Origin: Microvirga vignae
GTDB lineage: Bacteria; Pseudomonadota; Alphaproteobacteria; Rhizobiales; Beijerinckiaceae
Direction of reading: 5' to 3'
Assembly: GCF_001017175.1 (NCBI RefSeq)
Contig: NZ_LCYG01000021.1
Location: forward strand, 26,859-90,858
Length of the DNA stretch: 64,000 nucleotides
The position numbers and the translations under genes were made by a program. The notes under the pieces are model-generated. The model worked only from the letters and a program-made list of their open reading frames with translations, was not told where the DNA came from and did no database searches. This document shows, one piece after another, positions 61,584-64,000 of the stretch. The first letter of the stretch is position 1. Each line of letters opens with the position of its first letter.

Positions 61584-63044
61584 ATGACCGCACACGGCAG
61601 CACTGGTACGGCTCTCATTGAAACCCTGAAGGCACGGCTCGGAGAGGCCTATGTGCTGACGGCGACAAGCGACATCGACGCCCACCTCACCGAGGCGCGG
61701 GGGCTGTATCGAGGCGAGGCCCTGGCCGTGGTGCGGCCTAAGGATCGTGAGGAAGTTGCATTCGTCCTGCAGGAATGCGCGAAGGCCGGCGTGCCTGTGG
61801 TGCCGCAAGGCGGCAATACGGGTCTCGTCGGCGGCGGCGTCCCTTATGGTGGCGTGGTGCTGTCGCTGACCCGTCTTGATCGCATCCGTGAGATCGATCC
61901 GGTGAATGCTACGATGACAGTCGAGGCCGGCTGCATTCTCAAGACCGTGCAGGATGCAGCGGGCGAGGCCGGTTACCTCTTTCCTCTGTCCTTGGCCTCG
62001 GAAGGCTCGTGCCGCATCGGCGGCAATCTTGCCACCAATGCCGGCGGCACCGCCGTTCTGCGCTATGGCAACATGCGTGATCTGACGCTCGGTCTCGAAG
62101 TGGTGCTGGCCGACGGCCGCATTTGGGATGGCCTCAAAGGTCTGCGCAAAGACAATACGGGATATGACCTGAAGGATCTCTTCATCGGGTCGGAGGGCAC
62201 GCTCGGCATCATCACGGCTGCCGTGCTGAAGCTCTTTCCCAAACCACATGCACGTGTCACCGCGTTCATCGGCTGCGCCTCGCCCTACGATGCGCTCAAG
62301 GTGTTCCAGCGTCTGCGCGAGGCGGCAGGCGACCAGCTCACCGCGTTCGAATACATGCCGGAATTCGGCATCGAGATTGTCTTGAAGCACATGCCGGGTT
62401 CGGTGCGACCGCTTGCCGAGAAGCACAATTCCTATGCATTGATCGAGCTGTCTTCACCGCAGAAGGATGCGGACCTGCAAAGCCAGCTCGAAGCCGTCCT
62501 CGGCGAAGCCTTCGAGGAGGGCTTGGTGCAGGATGCGGTGCTGGGTTCCAGCGAGGCGCAGAGCCAGGCGCTCTGGGGGCTGCGCGAGCATCTCTCCGAG
62601 GTCCAGCGCATGGAAGGCGGATCGATCAAGCACGATGTCGCCGTGCCTGTCTCGCGTGTGGCCGAGTTCATCGATGTGGCGACGAAAGCCTGTGAGGTGG
62701 AGATGCCGGGTGTGCGTGTGTGTGCTTTCGGCCATTTCGGCGACGGCAATATTCACTTCAATCTGTCGCAGCCGGTGGGCATGGATAAGGCCAAGTATCT
62801 TAGCGAATGGGAGCGCTTCAGTCGCATCGTGCACGATATCGTGCACGACATGAATGGTTCGATCTCCGCCGAGCACGGCATCGGCCTCATCAAACGCGAT
62901 GAGCTGGTGCACTACAAGGATCCGGTCGCGCTCGATCTCATGCACAGCCTCAAGCGCGCCCTCGATCCGCAGAACATCCTCAATCCCGGTAAAGTCGTAG
63001 CAGTTGGAGAGAATCTCCCGTCTGCATTCCCCAAGGTAGGATAG
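61584..63044 (+). CDS. FAD-linked D-2-hydroxyacid dehydrogenase (GlcD/D2HGDH type)
   Basis: A 486-residue FAD enzyme. The PCMH FAD domain includes VPVVPQGGNTGLVGGGVP, IGGNLATNAGGTAVLRYGNMRDLTLGLE and LFIGSEGTLGIIT. The C-terminal domain has CAFGHFGDGNIHFNL and SAEHGIGLIKRD with metal-binding His residues, typical of D-lactate or D-2-hydroxyglutarate dehydrogenases. ATG 61584 has AGGA 7 bases upstream. It is followed 5 bases later by the kinase gene. Confidence 0.9.
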   Translation: MTAHGSTGTALIETLKARLGEAYVLTATSDIDAHLTEARGLYRGEALAVVRPKDREEVAFVLQECAKAGVPVVPQGGNTGLVGGGVPYGGVVLSLTRLDRIREIDPVNATMTVEAGCILKTVQDAAGEAGYLFPLSLASEGSCRIGGNLATNAGGTAVLRYGNMRDLTLGLEVVLADGRIWDGLKGLRKDNTGYDLKDLFIGSEGTLGIITAAVLKLFPKPHARVTAFIGCASPYDALKVFQRLREAAGDQLTAFEYMPEFGIEIVLKHMPGSVRPLAEKHNSYALIELSSPQKDADLQSQLEAVLGEAFEEGLVQDAVLGSSEAQSQALWGLREHLSEVQRMEGGSIKHDVAVPVSRVAEFIDVATKACEVEMPGVRVCAFGHFGDGNIHFNLSQPVGMDKAKYLSEWERFSRIVHDIVHDMNGSISAEHGIGLIKRDELVHYKDPVALDLMHSLKRALDPQNILNPGKVVAVGENLPSAFPKVG

Positions 63045-63049
63045 GGCCC

Positions 63050-63976
63050 ATGAAAAGCATTGACCTTCTCGCTTTCGGCGAGCCGCTGATGGAATTCGCA
63101 GAGGTGCAGCGTGAGGACGAGCGCCTCTACCTTCCTGGCTTCGGTGGTGATGTTTCCAACGCCGCCGTTGCGGCAGCGCGCCAGGGTGCGAAGACTGCGA
63201 TCTTCACCGCACTGGGGCGTGATTTCTTCGGGCAGGATTTTCTTGATCTCTGGCACCGCGAAGGCATCGATTGCTCAACCGTCATTTCGCGCAAGGATGG
63301 GCGAACGGGTGCCTACTTCATCAGCTATGGCGCGGACGGGCACGTGTTCTCCTATGCCCGTGCAGGATCGGCGGCGAGCCTGATCACTGTCGATGAGTTG
63401 CCGCTGATCCAGATTGCGTCCGCGCGCATCCTGCACGCATCGGGTATCACGCAGGCTATCTCGGAAAGCTGCACCGATGCGGTGTTCGCCGCGATCAACC
63501 ATGCGAAAGCGAACGGAACGGTCGTGAGCTATGACACCAACCTCCGTCTGAAGCTCTGGCCGTTGGAGCGCGCCCGCGCGATCATTCATGGTGCGTCCGC
63601 CATGTCGGATATTCTTCTGCCCGGCCTCGACGATGCACGCCAGCTCACGGGGCTGGAAAGCCCTGAAGAGATCTGTGCGTTCTATCTCAATCTCGGTTGC
63701 GGCGTGGTGGCGCTGACCATGGGCAAGAACGGCACGATGGTAGCTACAAAAGAGCAGCTGGAGGTGGTCGCGGCAAAGCCTGTCGAGGCCGTCGATGCAA
63801 CAGGTGCTGGCGACACATTTGACGGGGCATTTCTCGCTGAGTGGCTCCTGCATCGCGACCCGTTCCGTGCAGCGGCTTACGCCAATGCAGCTGCCGCCCT
63901 GTCGACCTTGGGCAGGGGGGCCGTTGCGCCCATGCCTCATCGGGCTGAAGTCGAGCGTTTTCTTCAAGGCTCATGA
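63050..63976 (+). CDS. PfkB-family sugar kinase (2-keto-3-deoxygluconate kinase-like)
   Basis: A 308-residue ribokinase-family enzyme. It has GFGGDVSNAAVAAARQG near the N-terminus and the ATP/anion-hole motif DATGAGDTFDGAFLAEW (PfkB signature 2). VVSYDTNLRLKLWP and KNGTMVA segments resemble KdgK. KDG kinase is used in uronate and alginate breakdown, so a link to the polymer locus 36 kb away is possible but not shown. A hairpin CGGGTCC/GGACCCG (63984-64000) at the window edge is the likely terminator stem. Confidence 0.86.
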   Translation: MKSIDLLAFGEPLMEFAEVQREDERLYLPGFGGDVSNAAVAAARQGAKTAIFTALGRDFFGQDFLDLWHREGIDCSTVISRKDGRTGAYFISYGADGHVFSYARAGSAASLITVDELPLIQIASARILHASGITQAISESCTDAVFAAINHAKANGTVVSYDTNLRLKLWPLERARAIIHGASAMSDILLPGLDDARQLTGLESPEEICAFYLNLGCGVVALTMGKNGTMVATKEQLEVVAAKPVEAVDATGAGDTFDGAFLAEWLLHRDPFRAAAYANAAAALSTLGRGAVAPMPHRAEVERFLQGS

Positions 63977-64000
63977 AAAACGGCGGGTCCTATGGACCCG

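Noticed and set aside
1..64000. CRISPR arrays, tRNA/rRNA genes, prophage or intact insertion sequences
   Set aside because: No repeat-spacer pattern, clover-leaf genes, integrase or transposase were found on reading both strands by eye.

Overview
The window looks like a chromosome segment of a high-GC alphaproteobacterium, most likely Hyphomicrobiales (Rhizobiales) close to Microvirga/Methylobacterium. This rests on protein style (DUF6894 and DUF4112 proteins, Liv/His/Ugp-type ABC transporters, degenerate LuxR-type regulators) and on an RPE-like intergenic palindrome. No rRNA, tRNA, CRISPR array, phage or intact insertion sequence was seen, and the assignment is by eye only.

Layout. (1) 0.5-4.5 kb: a membrane GGDEF-EAL c-di-GMP enzyme, a small Ala/Pro-rich secreted protein, and a TerC pseudogene broken by in-frame stops. 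(2) 4.5-27 kb: the standout region, an alginate-type exopolysaccharide locus. A secreted RTX-tailed mannuronan C5-epimerase is divergent from a + strand operon encoding AlgD (GDP-mannose dehydrogenase), Alg8 (polymerase), Alg44 (PilZ co-polymerase), AlgA (PMI/GMP), a TPR-AlgG epimerase fusion, AlgL (PL5 lyase) and three Sel1-repeat periplasmic proteins. A convergent beta-helix protein closes it. No AlgE porin and no AlgX/I/J/F acetylation genes are present. (3) 27-29.5 kb: two paralogous LuxR/NarL-type regulators with degraded receiver domains, and a DUF6894 protein. (4) 29.5-36 kb: a branched-chain-type Liv ABC operon ending in a GMC oxidoreductase. (5) 36-45.7 kb: succinate-semialdehyde-type dehydrogenase, a Ugp-like ABC operon with an HAD phosphatase and an EEP hydrolase, glycerate 2-kinase and a soluble histidine kinase. 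(6) 45.7-51 kb: RPE-like palindrome, CsbD, an Mrp-MobA-TusA operon, a general-stress flavoprotein, and a PQQ-type sugar dehydrogenase with cytochrome c. (7) 51-56.3 kb: PncB, PxpA, a methyltransferase, a fluoroacetate-dehalogenase-like hydrolase, an M15-like protein and DUF4112. (8) 56.3-60.7 kb: a polar amino acid ABC system with duplicated binding proteins. (9) 60.7-64 kb: FAH-family hydrolase, GlcD-type FAD dehydrogenase and a PfkB/KdgK-like kinase.

How it fits together. The exopolysaccharide locus has a complete cytoplasmic and inner-membrane route: mannose-6-P through GDP-mannose and GDP-mannuronate to a polymer made by Alg8/Alg44. It also has periplasmic epimerisation, lysis and scaffolding. 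c-di-GMP control is implied by the PilZ domain, and a GGDEF-EAL enzyme lies nearby. The outer-membrane exit is the missing piece, and the Sel1 giants and the TPR-AlgG fusion are what set the locus apart from the Pseudomonas operon. The rest of the window is ordinary transport and central metabolism.
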